Shown piece after piece: positions 7,470 through 16,476 of a stretch of 64,000 nt of DNA (position 1 is its first letter; every line of letters starts with the position of its first letter). Origin of the DNA: Leptolyngbya iicbica LK (GTDB lineage Bacteria > Cyanobacteriota > Cyanobacteriia > Phormidesmidales > Phormidesmidaceae); NCBI RefSeq assembly GCF_004212215.1, contig NZ_QVFV01000009.1, forward strand, positions 81,159-145,158, written 5' to 3'. The translations under genes were made by a program, and so were the position numbers. Below the pieces are notes generated by a model. That model saw only the letters and a list, made by a program, of their open reading frames with translations, searched no databases and was not told the origin of the DNA.

Positions 7470-10274
7470 ATGACCGATTGGCTCCACACGCCTCCTGAGG
7501 GGGGCTGGCATACCCTACTGCCACCCAAAGCACTCACCCTGCTGGATAGTGACCAAGTTGCGGGCCTCTCGCCTGAAACGGTGGAACGTCGCCGTGAACA
7601 GGTGGGGGCGAACGTACTCGAAGAAACCAAAGGGCGCAGTAGCTGGCGCATTTTGCTCGATCAGTTCACCAACATTATGTTGCTGATGCTGATTGCGGTC
7701 GCCATCATTTCTGGCATCATTGCCCTTCGCGCCGATGAAGTGCCGAAAGACGCGATCGCCATTTTTGCGATCGTGATTCTCAATGGTGTGTTGGGCTATT
7801 TCCAAGAAAGCCGCGCCGAAAAGGCCCTCGCCGCTTTGAAACAGATGGCCTCGCCCATTGTGCGGGTGGTCCGGGGGGGCAAAGTGGTGGAAGTGCCATC
7901 GCAAGAGCTGGTACCCGGCGACATTTTGCTGTTGGAAGCCGGGATGCAGGTTGCCGCTGATGGCCTGTTGTTAGAGTCGTCCAATTTGCAAGTCCGAGAG
8001 TCTGCTCTGACGGGGGAGGCCCAGGCCGTCAGCAAGCAAGCCGCAGAGGCCCTGCCTGCCGAAACCAGTGTGGGCGATCGCACCAACCTCGTTTTTCAGG
8101 GCACCGAAGTCGTCTATGGCCGGGGCAAAGTCCTCATTACCCAAACGGGAATGCAGACCGAACTGGGCCGCATTGCCGCCATGTTGCAGGCAGTCGAGAG
8201 CGAACCTACGCCCCTGCAAGTGCGCATGGATCAGCTAGGCAATACCCTGGTGACGGGCTCTCTAATTCTCGTGGCCTTGGTCGTCTTCGGGGGGGTGCTG
8301 CGCGCTGGCTGGAGCGCATTTGAAGACCTGCTGGAAGTCTCGCTAAGTATGGCCGTGGCCGTAGTGCCCGAAGGCTTGCCCGCCGTGATCACCGTTACCC
8401 TAGCCATTGGTACCCAGCGGATGGTGCGCCGCAACGCCCTGATTCGCCGTTTACCCGCCGTTGAAACCTTAGGCTCTGTTACCACCATTTGTTCTGACAA
8501 AACGGGAACGCTCACCCAGAACAAAATGGTCGTCCAAGCCGCGCAGACAGCGTCTGCAAATTATCGCATTACGGGAGATGGCTATGCTCCTGAGGGCCAA
8601 TTTACCGATGCAGACCAGGGCGCGATCGCTGCCCCAGCTCAACCGGAGTTAGTGCAGCTGCTTTTTTGTGGGCTACTCTGCAACGACGCAATTTTGCAAA
8701 AAGAGCAGGGCGAATGGGTGATCTTGGGCGACCCAACCGAAGGGGCATTGGTCGTCTTGGCAGGCAAAGGTGGCCTCAATCAACAACAGTTGCTGCACCA
8801 GTTTGAGCGGGTCTCAGAATGGGCCTTTTCGTCTGAACGGAAACGGATGAGCGTCGCCGTGCGATCGCCCACGACCAGTCAAAACTTACCGGATGAGCTG
8901 ACTGCGACTCCCTATTGGCTGCTGGCCAAAGGGTCTCCGGAGCTTTTACTCGAGCGGTGCCAGTCGCTGCAGCGACAGCGCGATGTGGTGCCTCTCGATG
9001 ACGCCATTCGCCAACAGATTCTCCGCCAGAATGAAAGCATGGCTGCCCAAGGATTGCGGGTGCTGGGACTCGCGTGCAAACCTTTGCAATCTGCCCCCGA
9101 TGATCACGCCGAGGCTGACATTGTCGAACAAGAGATGGTGTGGCTGGGGTTGGTGGGCATGATGGATGCGCCCCGCCCTGAGGCCAAAGAAGCGGTGCGG
9201 CTGTGCCTACAAGCAGGCATTCGTCCCATGATGATTACGGGCGATCATCAGTTGACGGCGCAAGCGATCGCTGCCGACATGGGGATCGCCGCCCCTGGTG
9301 CTGATGTGCTCACCGGCCAAGCCCTCGAAGCCATGGCGCAAACCGACCTACGACAAGCCGTGCAGCAGGTGCAGGTCTATGCCCGCGTGTCGCCCGAGCA
9401 TAAGCTTCGCATCGTCCAGGCCTTACAAGCAGAGCATCAAATTGTCGCCATGACGGGCGATGGCGTGAATGACGCGCCCGCCCTTAAACAGGCCGACATT
9501 GGCATTGCGATGGGCATCACCGGTACCGACGTCAGCAAAGAAGCCAGCGATATGGTGTTGCTAGACGACAACTTTGCCACCATCGTCGCCGCTGGGGAAG
9601 AGGGTCGAGTGGTTTACAACAATATTCGCCGGTTTGTGAAATACATTCTGGGTTCCAATATTGGGGAAGTGCTGACGATCGCCGCCTCGCCGATCTTGCT
9701 GCCAATTTTGGATGTGCCGCTGACGCCCCTACAAATTTTGTGGATGAACCTGGTGACTGATGGTTTTCCGGCGTTGGCCCTAGCAGTGGAACCCGCCGAG
9801 CCCGACGTCATGAAGCGCCCGCCCCATGATCCCAAAGAGAGCATCTTTGCTCGGGGTCTGGGTGCTTATATGATCCGCATCGGCCTTGTCTTCAGTGTGA
9901 TTTCGATTTCGTTGATGTATTGGGCCTACTTTGCCGCTCAAGATCCCAATGTTCCCGGTGATCCTGAACGTTGGAAAACCATGGTGTTTACCACGTTGTG
10001 TATTGCCCAAATGGGACACGCGATCGCTGTACGTTCCGACACCCAGATGACCTACGAAATGTCCCCCGTTTCCAATCCCTTTGTCCTCGCCGCAGTGGTC
10101 ATCACCACAGTGCTGCAGATGATGCTGATTTATGTGGAACCGTTGCGCAATTTCTTTGGTACCCATTTGCTCAATCCCACTGAGCTATTGATTTGCTTTG
10201 GCTTCAGCACGCTGATGTTTGTCTGGGTAGAGGGCGAAAAATTGGTGCGAAAACTCCGATCACCCCGGCAGTAG
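7470..10274 (+). CDS. P-type (P2A-like) cation-transporting ATPase
   Basis: A 934-residue P-type ATPase with all core motifs. These are an N-terminal cation-ATPase domain, actuator loop TGEAQAVSK, membrane motif [19 protein letters not shown] in M4 (about residue 300), phosphorylation site [13 protein letters not shown] (Asp near 342), KGSPE in the nucleotide domain, and hinge [22 protein letters not shown] (about residue 662). The PEGLP motif and C-terminal membrane region resemble calcium pumps of the PacL type, so export of Ca2+ (or Mn2+) from the cytoplasm is likely. Ion specificity is not proven. Its start codon lacks a good ribosome-binding site and lies 11 bases after the leader ORF. 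It converges on crr7. Confidence 0.93.
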   Translation: MTDWLHTPPEGGWHTLLPPKALTLLDSDQVAGLSPETVERRREQVGANVLEETKGRSSWRILLDQFTNIMLLMLIAVAIISGIIALRADEVPKDAIAIFAIVILNGVLGYFQESRAEKALAALKQMASPIVRVVRGGKVVEVPSQELVPGDILLLEAGMQVAADGLLLESSNLQVRESALTGEAQAVSKQAAEALPAETSVGDRTNLVFQGTEVVYGRGKVLITQTGMQTELGRIAAMLQAVESEPTPLQVRMDQLGNTLVTGSLILVALVVFGGVLRAGWSAFEDLLEVSLSMAVAVVPEGLPAVITVTLAIGTQRMVRRNALIRRLPAVETLGSVTTICSDKTGTLTQNKMVVQAAQTASANYRITGDGYAPEGQFTDADQGAIAAPAQPELVQLLFCGLLCNDAILQKEQGEWVILGDPTEGALVVLAGKGGLNQQQLLHQFERVSEWAFSSERKRMSVAVRSPTTSQNLPDELTATPYWLLAKGSPELLLERCQSLQRQRDVVPLDDAIRQQILRQNESMAAQGLRVLGLACKPLQSAPDDHAEADIVEQEMVWLGLVGMMDAPRPEAKEAVRLCLQAGIRPMMITGDHQLTAQAIAADMGIAAPGADVLTGQALEAMAQTDLRQAVQQVQVYARVSPEHKLRIVQALQAEHQIVAMTGDGVNDAPALKQADIGIAMGITGTDVSKEASDMVLLDDNFATIVAAGEEGRVVYNNIRRFVKYILGSNIGEVLTIAASPILLPILDVPLTPLQILWMNLVTDGFPALALAVEPAEPDVMKRPPHDPKESIFARGLGAYMIRIGLVFSVISISLMYWAYFAAQDPNVPGDPERWKTMVFTTLCIAQMGHAIAVRSDTQMTYEMSPVSNPFVLAAVVITTVLQMMLIYVEPLRNFFGTHLLNPTELLICFGFSTLMFVWVEGEKLVRKLRSPRQ

Positions 10275-10447
10275 AGCGCCGGATAGGCCCCACACCCCGA
10301 TAATGACGAGTGATGGAGTCAGGGTCGGTATCGCAGTTCCGTCAAGCCGTTGGGCCGTTCATTTCGGTGAATCCCCACCGCTTGCCCATCATCCGGACTT
10401 GCTACCAGATGCCGCCCGCCCGCCCCAGTCGCTGAGGTGCCGCCACA

Positions 10448-10708
10448 TTATTTCTCTAAGCGAATGGCAAACCACTGCATTGTTTGGCCGGGCTGGAGCT
10501 CAAAATCACAGGCCGTGTTAATCAGATATTGCGCTTGTGCGGTTACCGTTGGTTGCTTTGCCAGATCCCGAGGTAGATCGGCTTGGTGATCGCGCAAGAT
10601 GGTCTCGATGCGCTGGTGTAGTTCTTCTGCGGTCAAGATTTCTTCTGCCGCTCCCGGCATCAACAGCACAAAATAGGACTCTTCATACATCAGAGATCGA
10701 TCAACCAT
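10448..10708 (-). CDS. crr7: CRR7-like protein (NDH-1 assembly factor family)
   Basis: This 86-residue protein matches the pattern of chlororespiratory reduction 7. It has an N-terminal ESYFVLLMPG strand, then EEILTAEELHQRIETIL, LPRDLAKQPTVTAQAQYLI, and a C-terminal MQWFAIRLEK; the plant protein ends IQWYEVRLE. In plants CRR7 is needed for assembly of subcomplex A of the chloroplast NDH complex; the cyanobacterial role is inferred by homology. ATG 10708 is preceded by AGGAAAG at good spacing, favouring it over ATG 10690. The gene converges on the P-ATPase. The assignment rests on remembered motif similarity. Confidence 0.65.
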   Translation of the reverse strand: MVDRSLMYEESYFVLLMPGAAEEILTAEELHQRIETILRDHQADLPRDLAKQPTVTAQAQYLINTACDFELQPGQTMQWFAIRLEK

Positions 10709-10947
10709 CAGACTTTCCTACTAGCGTCACTGATTCAATCTTAAAGGGGGCACCGTCTCTTCCCAGGTGTGGGCAAGCGACTTTCGCAATGTCGGTTTTG
10801 AGAATGAGCCCGAGGCTGGTGCGATCGCCCGGCTGTTGCACTGCTTGGCCCGCTGCAACACTAGAGCTGTTGAGAATTAGGGACTAGCTGCAACAAGGTG
10901 CCCCGCGATATCACTGCGTTAGTGACAAACTTCATCGGACGACTGAC

Positions 10948-11145
10948 ATGCACCACACTTCCATGCCCACCAATCCTGCCCTGACTCGCCAACATCGCCT
11001 GCGGGCGATCGTGAAACGCCTGGTGATCGAATTGGGTTATCTCGAATATTGCCTGGCTGCAGGGCTAGAAGACACTAACCTGCAGACCGCTGCCCTGAGC
11101 ATTGATACGGCCATCGACTGCCTCAATGAACATCTCGTTCCTTAG
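10948..11145 (+). CDS. Small hypothetical protein
   Basis: A 65-residue soluble protein, not recognised. It is predominantly helical in appearance (HRLRAIVKRLVIELGYLEYCL, then ALSIDTAIDCLNEHL). ATG 10948 and ATG 10963 are both possible starts and the ribosome-binding site is weak (GGACGAC). A canonical terminator-like hairpin follows at 11192-11224, which supports a real transcription unit. Confidence 0.45.
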   Translation: MHHTSMPTNPALTRQHRLRAIVKRLVIELGYLEYCLAAGLEDTNLQTAALSIDTAIDCLNEHLVP

Positions 11146-11191
11146 TGCGATCAAGTCATTCAGTCACCCCTGAGCCGAGGCACTGCCGCTG

Positions 11192-11224
11192 ATCCCTTGA
11201 ACTGTCATTTGATCAGGGGATTTT
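11192..11224 (+). terminator. Hairpin with T-run after the 65-residue gene
   Basis: ATCCCTTGA (11192-11200) pairs with TCAGGGGAT (11213-11221), with one G-U pair and a 12-base loop. TTTT follows at 11221-11224. It looks like a conventional Rho-independent terminator for the plus strand. Confidence 0.55.
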
Positions 11225-11235
11225 GGCCTCTTCTC

Positions 11236-11280
11236 TTCGGCCTCACACAACTCATCTTGGGATAGTTGTGTGAGGCCGAA
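11236..11280. repeat. 17-bp perfect inverted repeat
   Basis: TTCGGCCTCACACAACT (11236-11252) and AGTTGTGTGAGGCCGAA (11264-11280) are exact reverse complements around an 11-base loop. There is no T-run. It starts only 12 bases after the conventional hairpin at 11192-11224. It may be a second terminator, a structured RNA or a mobile-element relic. Confidence 0.6.
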
Positions 11281-11722
11281 TCCGAATGCAAACACCTTGA
11301 ACAAAAGCGCTATCTCGTAAGAGCGAACGGCCATTCGCGCCTAAAAATCGAGGGTATGTAAGCAGGATTCAGTATTAGTCCGTTCTCTAAAATGCTCTTG
11401 GCTGGCTAACTAGATATTCTTGTTTCGCCAACCCTTTTGACCCTCACCCCCCAAGCATGTTGTTTGGGGCCTGCTACGTAATTTTTCTGATATATCGATC
11501 CCTAAGGCGATCTCAAGTCTTGCGCCACCAGCAGTTTTTGATGAAGGCTCTATGAAGTATGCGCACGATCACACCAATTTTTTGTGAATTGGGCATTCTA
11601 AAGATGTAGAAATACAGTACCTTAGCGATTTCGTAGATTGGCTCTACTGAGGTGAATAATCCCTCTAAAAAATTCTCTCAAGTCGCAGTGAATCTGTAGT
11701 TGCTATTCAGAGGTAGTTAATC
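11281..11722. other. Intergenic region, AT-richer, with a small hairpin
   Basis: No credible gene. A modest hairpin (CCCCAA 11449-11454 with TTTGGGG 11463-11469) is followed a few bases later by ATTTTTC and could end a small transcript. The remaining AT-rich part probably holds the promoter for the small ORF at 11726. Confidence 0.4.
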
Positions 11723-11725
11723 GTG

Positions 11726-11827
11726 ATGAAATATACCGCCATAGACAATCGCCCCACTTTCGACATTTTTTTGCAATCCGGAATTTCTGTATTTGGCTTT
11801 ATTTTGCTGGTGATTTTGCTGGCATAG
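11726..11827 (+). CDS. Possible 33-residue single-span membrane protein
   Basis: ATG 11726 (or GTG 11723) opens a 33-codon frame with a polar N-terminus (MKYTAIDNRPTFDIF) and one hydrophobic segment (SVFGFILLVILLA) running to the C-terminus. AGAGG lies 12 bases upstream, slightly far for a ribosome-binding site. Its size and single span resemble the tiny subunits of photosystems, cytochrome b6f or NDH-1, but I do not recognise it as any named one (PetN, PetM, PsaM, PsbM, PsbT and PsaX patterns do not fit). It sits alone in a gene-poor stretch. Confidence 0.4.
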   Translation: MKYTAIDNRPTFDIFLQSGISVFGFILLVILLA

Positions 11828-12185
11828 TTTTGGGCGGTTGCCCGCCGGCAGTTTGTCGGCTCGTATTCCGGCCATTGCAGAGTTGTGACAAGGTTTGACG
11901 TGGTGATTCGATCGCTTCACCAACCGGGAAAAATAGCGCAGCTAGCAGGGTTGTTGTAAGACGAAGATGAGTCCTGCGCGGAAAACGATTCGCGACTGTT
12001 GGCCGCGATCGCTGGGGAGCTGACAACCCCAGCTATCTCATCTTCTGTCGCTGTGCCATGTATGCCAGGCATTTCCATCGGGGCCTCATAGACAGCAAAA
12101 TCAACCCCCGTCTAGACGTTACTTAACGGCAACTCATCCTGATATCTGTCAGCTATTTTTCCAGTGTCATTTCTACGGAGCGATC
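11828..12185. other. Intergenic stretch without recognisable gene
   Basis: Contains a small hairpin directly after the 33-codon frame (GGCGG / CCGCC, about 11833-11847). No tRNA or repeat was identified. Minus-strand frames here lack supporting features. Confidence 0.4.
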
Positions 12186-12380
12186 ATGATTCAAATTCGT
12201 ACGATGAAGCAGGTGGCTAGCAGCCGCACTATTCCTAGCTTTCGCTCATGCCGTCGGTTAACCCAAGCCGATCAAGGTCAGCGGCTTGACCAAGGACGCA
12301 TGGTCATGGGGCGGGCTCAAGCGCTCACCCAAGATGCTCGCCGTCAATGGCTGAATGGCGTCTGGCGATCGCGGCCCTAG
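12186..12380 (+). CDS. Small basic hypothetical protein
   Basis: A 64-residue, strongly basic frame rich in Arg and Gln. ACGGAG precedes ATG 12186 by about six bases, a reasonable ribosome-binding site. No domain is recognisable. It lies 85 bases upstream of gvpK on the same strand but has no resemblance to known gas-vesicle proteins. It could be a chance frame. Confidence 0.35.
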   Translation: MIQIRTMKQVASSRTIPSFRSCRRLTQADQGQRLDQGRMVMGRAQALTQDARRQWLNGVWRSRP

Positions 12381-12465
12381 GCGGCCAATGCCACCGTCGC
12401 CACAAAAGTATCAAAAAGCGTATCCCTACGGTTGGGGTTGAGAGGGCAAGCGCTAAGCTAAACCC

Positions 12466-12936
12466 ATGACACCTCCGGAAAATACCCCTTCAGAAAGTGA
12501 TTTTGCCCTGGCGCGTTCCGGCAATGCGGATGCCGGTTTGGCACCGCTATTGCTAACGGTGACTGAATTGGTGCGCCAGCTCATGGAAGCCCAAGTGATT
12601 CGTCGTATGGAGTCGGGGCATTTAGCCGATGAACAGCTCGATCGCGCGGCTGAAAGTTTGCGGCGATTGGAGGCCGAGATTGTGCGGCTGTGCGAGATTT
12701 TTGAAATCGATCCCGCTGACCTCAACATTGATCTTGGAGAGCTAGGGGCTTTGCTGCCTCGAAACGGTGGCTACTATCCGGGCGAGACGTCTGACTCACC
12801 GTCTTTGCTGGAATTGCTCGATCGCTTGCTCGATACAGGCGTTGTCGTCGAAGGTGATGTTGACTTGGGACTGGCGCAACTCAATCTGATTCAAGCAAAA
12901 TTACGATTAGTGTTGACCTCGAAACCGGTGAACTGA
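12466..12936 (+). CDS. gvpK: Gas vesicle protein GvpK
   Basis: A 156-residue GvpK-family protein, a minor component or assembly factor of gas vesicles. Typical features are LLLTVTELVRQLMEAQVIRRME (about residues 29-50), the central RAAESLRRLEAEIVRLCEIF helix, and the C-terminal segment GVVVEGDVDLGLAQLNLIQAKLRL. An insertion-like polar stretch (RNGGYYPGETSDSPS) sits before the last domain. It is followed after 44 bases by gvpF on the same strand. The structural gene gvpA and the partners gvpC, N, J, G, V and W are not in the window. Confidence 0.92.
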   Translation: MTPPENTPSESDFALARSGNADAGLAPLLLTVTELVRQLMEAQVIRRMESGHLADEQLDRAAESLRRLEAEIVRLCEIFEIDPADLNIDLGELGALLPRNGGYYPGETSDSPSLLELLDRLLDTGVVVEGDVDLGLAQLNLIQAKLRLVLTSKPVN

Positions 12937-12980
12937 GGTAAGCTTTCAGCGCATCCTCATTGTTTCTCTGATGGCTAGCT

Positions 12981-13724
12981 ATGCCACAACTGCTATATCT
13001 ATACGGAATTTTTCCTGCGCCGGGGCCACAAGATTTGGAGGTGCAGGGGTTGGATCAACAGCCGATTCACACTCACATCATTGATGAGTTTGTGTTTTTG
13101 TATTCGGTGGCGCAGCAAGAACGTTACCTGGCCAGCCGCAAAAATTTGTTAGGCCATGAGCGGGTGCTCGAGGCGGCGATGAAGGTGGGGTATCGCACTC
13201 TGTTGCCGCTACAATTTGGCCTCATCATCGAGACTTGGGATCGCGTCATCAAGGAGTTAATCACCCCTCGTGGCGATGCCCTCAAACGCTTGTTTGCCAA
13301 ATTAGAGGGGCGTCGTGAGGTCAGCGTCAAACTTTTATGGGGGCCTGACGCCGAACTCAATCAGTTGATGGAAGAAGATGCTGGGCTACGGGCTGAGCGC
13401 GATCGCTTAGAAGGTCAGCAGCTGAGCATGGATCAAATTGTTGATATTGGTCAGGCCATTGAAACCGCCATGACCGAGCGCAAGGATGACGTTATCAATG
13501 CCTTCCGGCAACGGCTCAATGCCCTCGCCATCGAAGTTTTAGAGAATGATCCCCTCACCGATGCCATGATTTACAATACGGCCTACCTGATTCCTTGGGA
13601 GGATGAAGTGAAGTTTAGTCAGGCGATTGAGGAGCTTGACGAGCAATTTGAGGATCGCCTGCGCATTCGTTACAACAACTTCACCGCTCCCTACAATTTT
13701 GCCCAGCTCGATCAGTTGTCGTGA
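12981..13724 (+). CDS. gvpF: Gas vesicle protein GvpF/GvpL
   Basis: A 247-residue GvpF/L-family protein, thought to act at early gas-vesicle assembly with GvpA. It starts with the family's beta-rich LYLYGIFP strand. It includes SRKNLLGHERVLEAAMKVGYRTLLPLQFGLI (about residues 52-82), a VSVKLLW strand, and a C-terminal half ending in RIRYNNFTAPYNFAQL, all typical. It is co-directional with gvpK. Its last 13 bases overlap the 3' end of the convergent P-loop kinase gene, so the two transcripts overlap tail to tail. Confidence 0.92.
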   Translation: MPQLLYLYGIFPAPGPQDLEVQGLDQQPIHTHIIDEFVFLYSVAQQERYLASRKNLLGHERVLEAAMKVGYRTLLPLQFGLIIETWDRVIKELITPRGDALKRLFAKLEGRREVSVKLLWGPDAELNQLMEEDAGLRAERDRLEGQQLSMDQIVDIGQAIETAMTERKDDVINAFRQRLNALAIEVLENDPLTDAMIYNTAYLIPWEDEVKFSQAIEELDEQFEDRLRIRYNNFTAPYNFAQLDQLS

Positions 13725-14290
13725 TTCGGCGTGATGGTGTCTGGGCCACTCGTGGCGATGCTCTCAGGGAGCGATCGCAGCCAGGTCTCAGCCTCGGCGG
13801 GCGATCGCAGTTCCACCAGTTGTAAATGTCGATATTGCGGCATGGCTAACCAATCGGGCAGCGATCGGCGATTTGGGCGGTAAGTTTTCAGCACCCACAG
13901 AATGATGGAATCACGACTCCAAAAGCCTTTGCGAAACGTTTCGTAGCAGCCATTCCATAGTTCTTGCTGCTGCCAACTGCGGGCGATCGTGCGCCGAGTT
14001 ACCCGCCAAAGGATCAACGGTAATGAATAATTGAGCCAGACCACGACGGTAGCTCGTTCCCAAACAATGAGTCGCGCTCGTAAATAATTGCCGTCAACAA
14101 CCCAATCATTGCCAGCTGTAGCGGCAGTTACCTTATCCCCAAACTCTTCGGTGGCCGAGGGCTGCCAACCCGGCTGCCAAAACAGCGCATCTAACTCGAT
14201 ATGCGGAATTTGCAACCTTGCGGTAATGGCCTGTGCCAAGGTTGTCTTACCGGCACCAGCGGTGCCCACAACGGCAATACGATGATTCAT
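13712..14290 (-). CDS. P-loop kinase of the adenylate-kinase-like (FlaR/topology-modulation) type
   Basis: A 192-residue P-loop NTPase. Walker A is VVGTAGAGKTTLAQ (about residues 7-20), followed by IPHIELDALFWQPGW, which is diagnostic of the small kinase-like family annotated as FlaR or DNA topology modulation protein. A conserved WVVDGNY strand and VVVWLNYSLPLILWRVTRRT follow. The true substrate in this family is uncertain; a nucleotide-kinase-like reaction is inferred. ATG 14290 is the start. A possible small RNA is encoded divergently upstream. Confidence 0.8.
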   Translation of the reverse strand: MNHRIAVVGTAGAGKTTLAQAITARLQIPHIELDALFWQPGWQPSATEEFGDKVTAATAGNDWVVDGNYLRARLIVWERATVVVWLNYSLPLILWRVTRRTIARSWQQQELWNGCYETFRKGFWSRDSIILWVLKTYRPNRRSLPDWLAMPQYRHLQLVELRSPAEAETWLRSLPESIATSGPDTITPNHDN

Positions 14291-14329
14291 CTCGCGCCCC
14301 CGACTGGCGGCTACGTCACTTCATCCAGT

Positions 14330-14517
14330 ATCCATGACTGACCCACCTAAGAGAGCCAGGCAGAAGCGCTGCCAGCCGCTGTTGTATTCCCCGCAAATTT
14401 ACTGAACTTGTAGAAAACTCTTCTCAGCTATCCGGATTATTCACCCACAGCGAAGAACAGTGGAACGGTAGATGCACCCTGATAGAAATCCCCGGTCAAA
14501 TGACCGGGGATTTTTTT
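14330..14517 (+). ncRNA. Candidate small RNA ending in a strong terminator
   Basis: There is no plus-strand gene between the minus-strand kinase and the charged-protein gene, yet the plus strand carries a canonical terminator at 14486-14517 with seven T residues. The about 190 bases before it could be a small RNA transcribed divergently from the kinase gene. The 5' end given is a guess. Alternatively the hairpin serves the minus-strand gene at 14550. Confidence 0.3.
14486..14517 (+). terminator. Strong Rho-independent terminator
   Basis: AAATCCCCGGTCA (14486-14498) pairs exactly with TGACCGGGGATTT (14501-14513). A run of seven T residues (14511-14517) follows on the plus strand. On the minus strand only ATTTC follows, so it is mainly a plus-strand terminator, though it could also end the minus-strand gene at 14550. 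Confidence 0.75.
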
Positions 14518-14549
14518 GTCTACAAATTTCGCTAATCGGCTGTTGGTAA

Positions 14550-14888
14550 CTAAGTCGACGGTTCAGATGCTTCCGGAGCATCAGCTGTGGGAGCGTCTGC
14601 TGCTGCCGCTTCGGGGGACGCTTCCGTCGCTTCTGGTTCGGAGCTCGCTTGGGGTTCGGGGCTCGCTTCGGGTTCCGGTTCCTCAACCTTCGGCTTGGGT
14701 CTCGGTCCCCGCATCAATGCGGGAGGTACTGCCGGAGCTTTTTCTTCGCGATCGCGCCGTCCCTTACCTTTGCCGCCTTTACGACCCTTGCGATCGCGGC
14801 GATTATCACTCCGCCCTTCGCTATCGCTATTGCCCTCTTGGGCGTCGCGGGCTGCTTTCTCCGACTTCTTAATAGGCCGTTCAACCAT
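14550..14888 (-). CDS. Charged, disordered cyanobacterial protein
   Basis: A 112-residue low-complexity protein. The N-terminus MVERPIKKSEKAARDA is followed by a basic Arg/Lys/Gly/Asp block (KGRKGGKGKGRRDREEK, about residues 36-52), then APAVPPALMRGPRPKPK, then an acidic Glu/Pro/Ala/Ser tail. I recall cyanobacterial proteins with the same VERPIKKSE start and a PALMRGP motif, function unknown. The block pattern suggests binding to nucleic acid or another polyanion, which is inference. The preceding codon is GTG, so the start is 14888 or 14891. Confidence 0.65.
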   Translation of the reverse strand: MVERPIKKSEKAARDAQEGNSDSEGRSDNRRDRKGRKGGKGKGRRDREEKAPAVPPALMRGPRPKPKVEEPEPEASPEPQASSEPEATEASPEAAAADAPTADAPEASEPST

Positions 14889-15984
14889 CACTCAAACTCT
14901 TTTGACACCATCAACGATACTACCGTGAAAGCTCCTACTTCCTAGACTGATACCCCCAACCGCAGCCTAAATAAGGTGTCTGAGCGGTCTGTGGGTGTAA
15001 CAATCGTGTCTCCCCGTAGTTCATCAAGAGCCGTGCATGCCATGCCGCCACACCTTTGGGAAAAGCCCAAGAGGCTTTCAATCTTCTCAAGCCAAGGTTC
15101 GATGAGCACTGTCATGAGCTAGCCGCCCAAAATCTTGCTTACGTTTTTTCCTCTGCAAGGTTGTTGAGTTGATTGCCAACATTCGACCCAGGAGAGTCTG
15201 ACGCTGGGAATTGCTGACTCCTGAATAACGCCGAGCAACCCCAAGATCAATCAGCAGTTAGCCGCTCCAGTCAGAAGGGGATGCGGTATTTGTACGCAGG
15301 AAACTTGCATACCCCACAAGTAGCTGGTGCCGAGCCAACATTAGTAACGTTGCAACCTGTTACCCCTCACTGCCTGACAAAAGTTCTTTGCACAGCTTGG
15401 ACTAGCTGCAGGGAAACCCAAGAACAGCAACAGTTTCGGTAATTTACGCTGGCGCTTTAGCCAAGCTATGCCCGGAGGACTTTACCTCATTGACGGCAGC
15501 ATAGGAACTACGAGAGTTTTGGCAGTCAGTCGGCTGATAACCTTTCATTCTGACGATCCATCTAATGAGGATAAATCGTAGAGACAGCAGTGGTTTTAGC
15601 CAGATTGTAGGTATTTAAACATCCCTCCAAGGGAGCTAGAAAAAACTTAAATATCTCGATAAGTTAATGTTGGACAAATAAAAATAAGTTATTTGCGACT
15701 TGGTGAAAACTTATAGGCACAACAGGCGATTCCATTCAAAATGCGTTAGAACAAAACCTTAAGCCCGTTTTTAATCGTTTAAAAAGCTACAGAGACTTTG
15801 TTCTCTGAACGCTAAGGTGATGTCTATCAGTTAAACAGTAAGCCCTTCCAAACACGGCCTGAGCAAGCGTTCTCACATACATAGGGGGCATTTTTAGAAG
15901 TCATTGAGTCCATTGCTGACTTTGTTAAGACAATCTAAAGATTTAAGGCTAAAATAGGAATCTAGCAGCGGAAGGAGATATGCC
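14889..15984. other. About 1.1 kb without a recognisable gene
   Basis: The longest gene-free stretch inside the window. The first half has composition like the neighbours but no sustained open frame. The second half (about 15600-15960) is distinctly AT-rich, with tracts such as AAATAAAAATAAG, and has a small hairpin CAGAGA/TCTCTG at about 15791-15808. It may hold the promoter of the 115-residue gene, an unrecognised RNA or gene remnants. No tRNA, rnpB or CRISPR pattern found. Confidence 0.4.
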
Positions 15985-16332
15985 ATGTTTGTCCGCCTGG
16001 CGGAACAGCACAAGAGTTTTGTGCAAGATCTAGTTATGAATTTGCAAGCTTTATCCATCGTTCTTGAGAACAGAGGATATTTGGCTTCTTGCTATACCTG
16101 TGGTGGGCAGATGAACAGTGCATCCTTTATGGTAAGCCTGGGTGATAGTCATCTGATTCGCTTTTTGGTTTCCGACTATGGCATTACCTGGACGGAAATG
16201 CGTGACGATAGAGAGTTGATGAAACTCGAAGGGGCCGAAGCGATTAACCAGCTACAAGAATTAGCGGATTTAGTTAAGTTCAGCGTTGAGCCTTCTAACT
16301 GCCGACCGACTACGACTGCGGCTCAATCATAG
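15985..16332 (+). CDS. Conserved cyanobacterial protein of unknown function
   Basis: A 115-residue soluble protein with a strong ribosome-binding site (GGAAGGAGAT) before ATG 15985. It has a helical N-terminus (SFVQDLVMNLQALSIVLENRGYL), a central SCYTCGGQ with two cysteines three apart (SCYTC), strands around SLGDSHLIRFLVSDYGITWTEM, and a C-terminal helix ending LVKFSVE. I do not know its function; it resembles small cyanobacterial hypothetical proteins I recall. The AT-rich upstream region and excellent ribosome-binding site suggest good expression. Confidence 0.75.
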   Translation: MFVRLAEQHKSFVQDLVMNLQALSIVLENRGYLASCYTCGGQMNSASFMVSLGDSHLIRFLVSDYGITWTEMRDDRELMKLEGAEAINQLQELADLVKFSVEPSNCRPTTTAAQS

Positions 16333-16476
16333 TAGTGGTGGGCCTATCGTGGCCAAGGAAGTGTCTCTAAATTGTGGGACGCTCTTATTTGTTGCTGGGC
16401 TCGATGAGTTTTACGTGGCGAACAAGGTTAAGTCATTCAGTTTCGTTGTCACTTAGTGGTGTTTTCCGGGTTCTGC

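Noticed and set aside
15091..15104. GGTTCGA motif like a tRNA T-loop
   Set aside because: No acceptor, D or anticodon stems can be formed around it.
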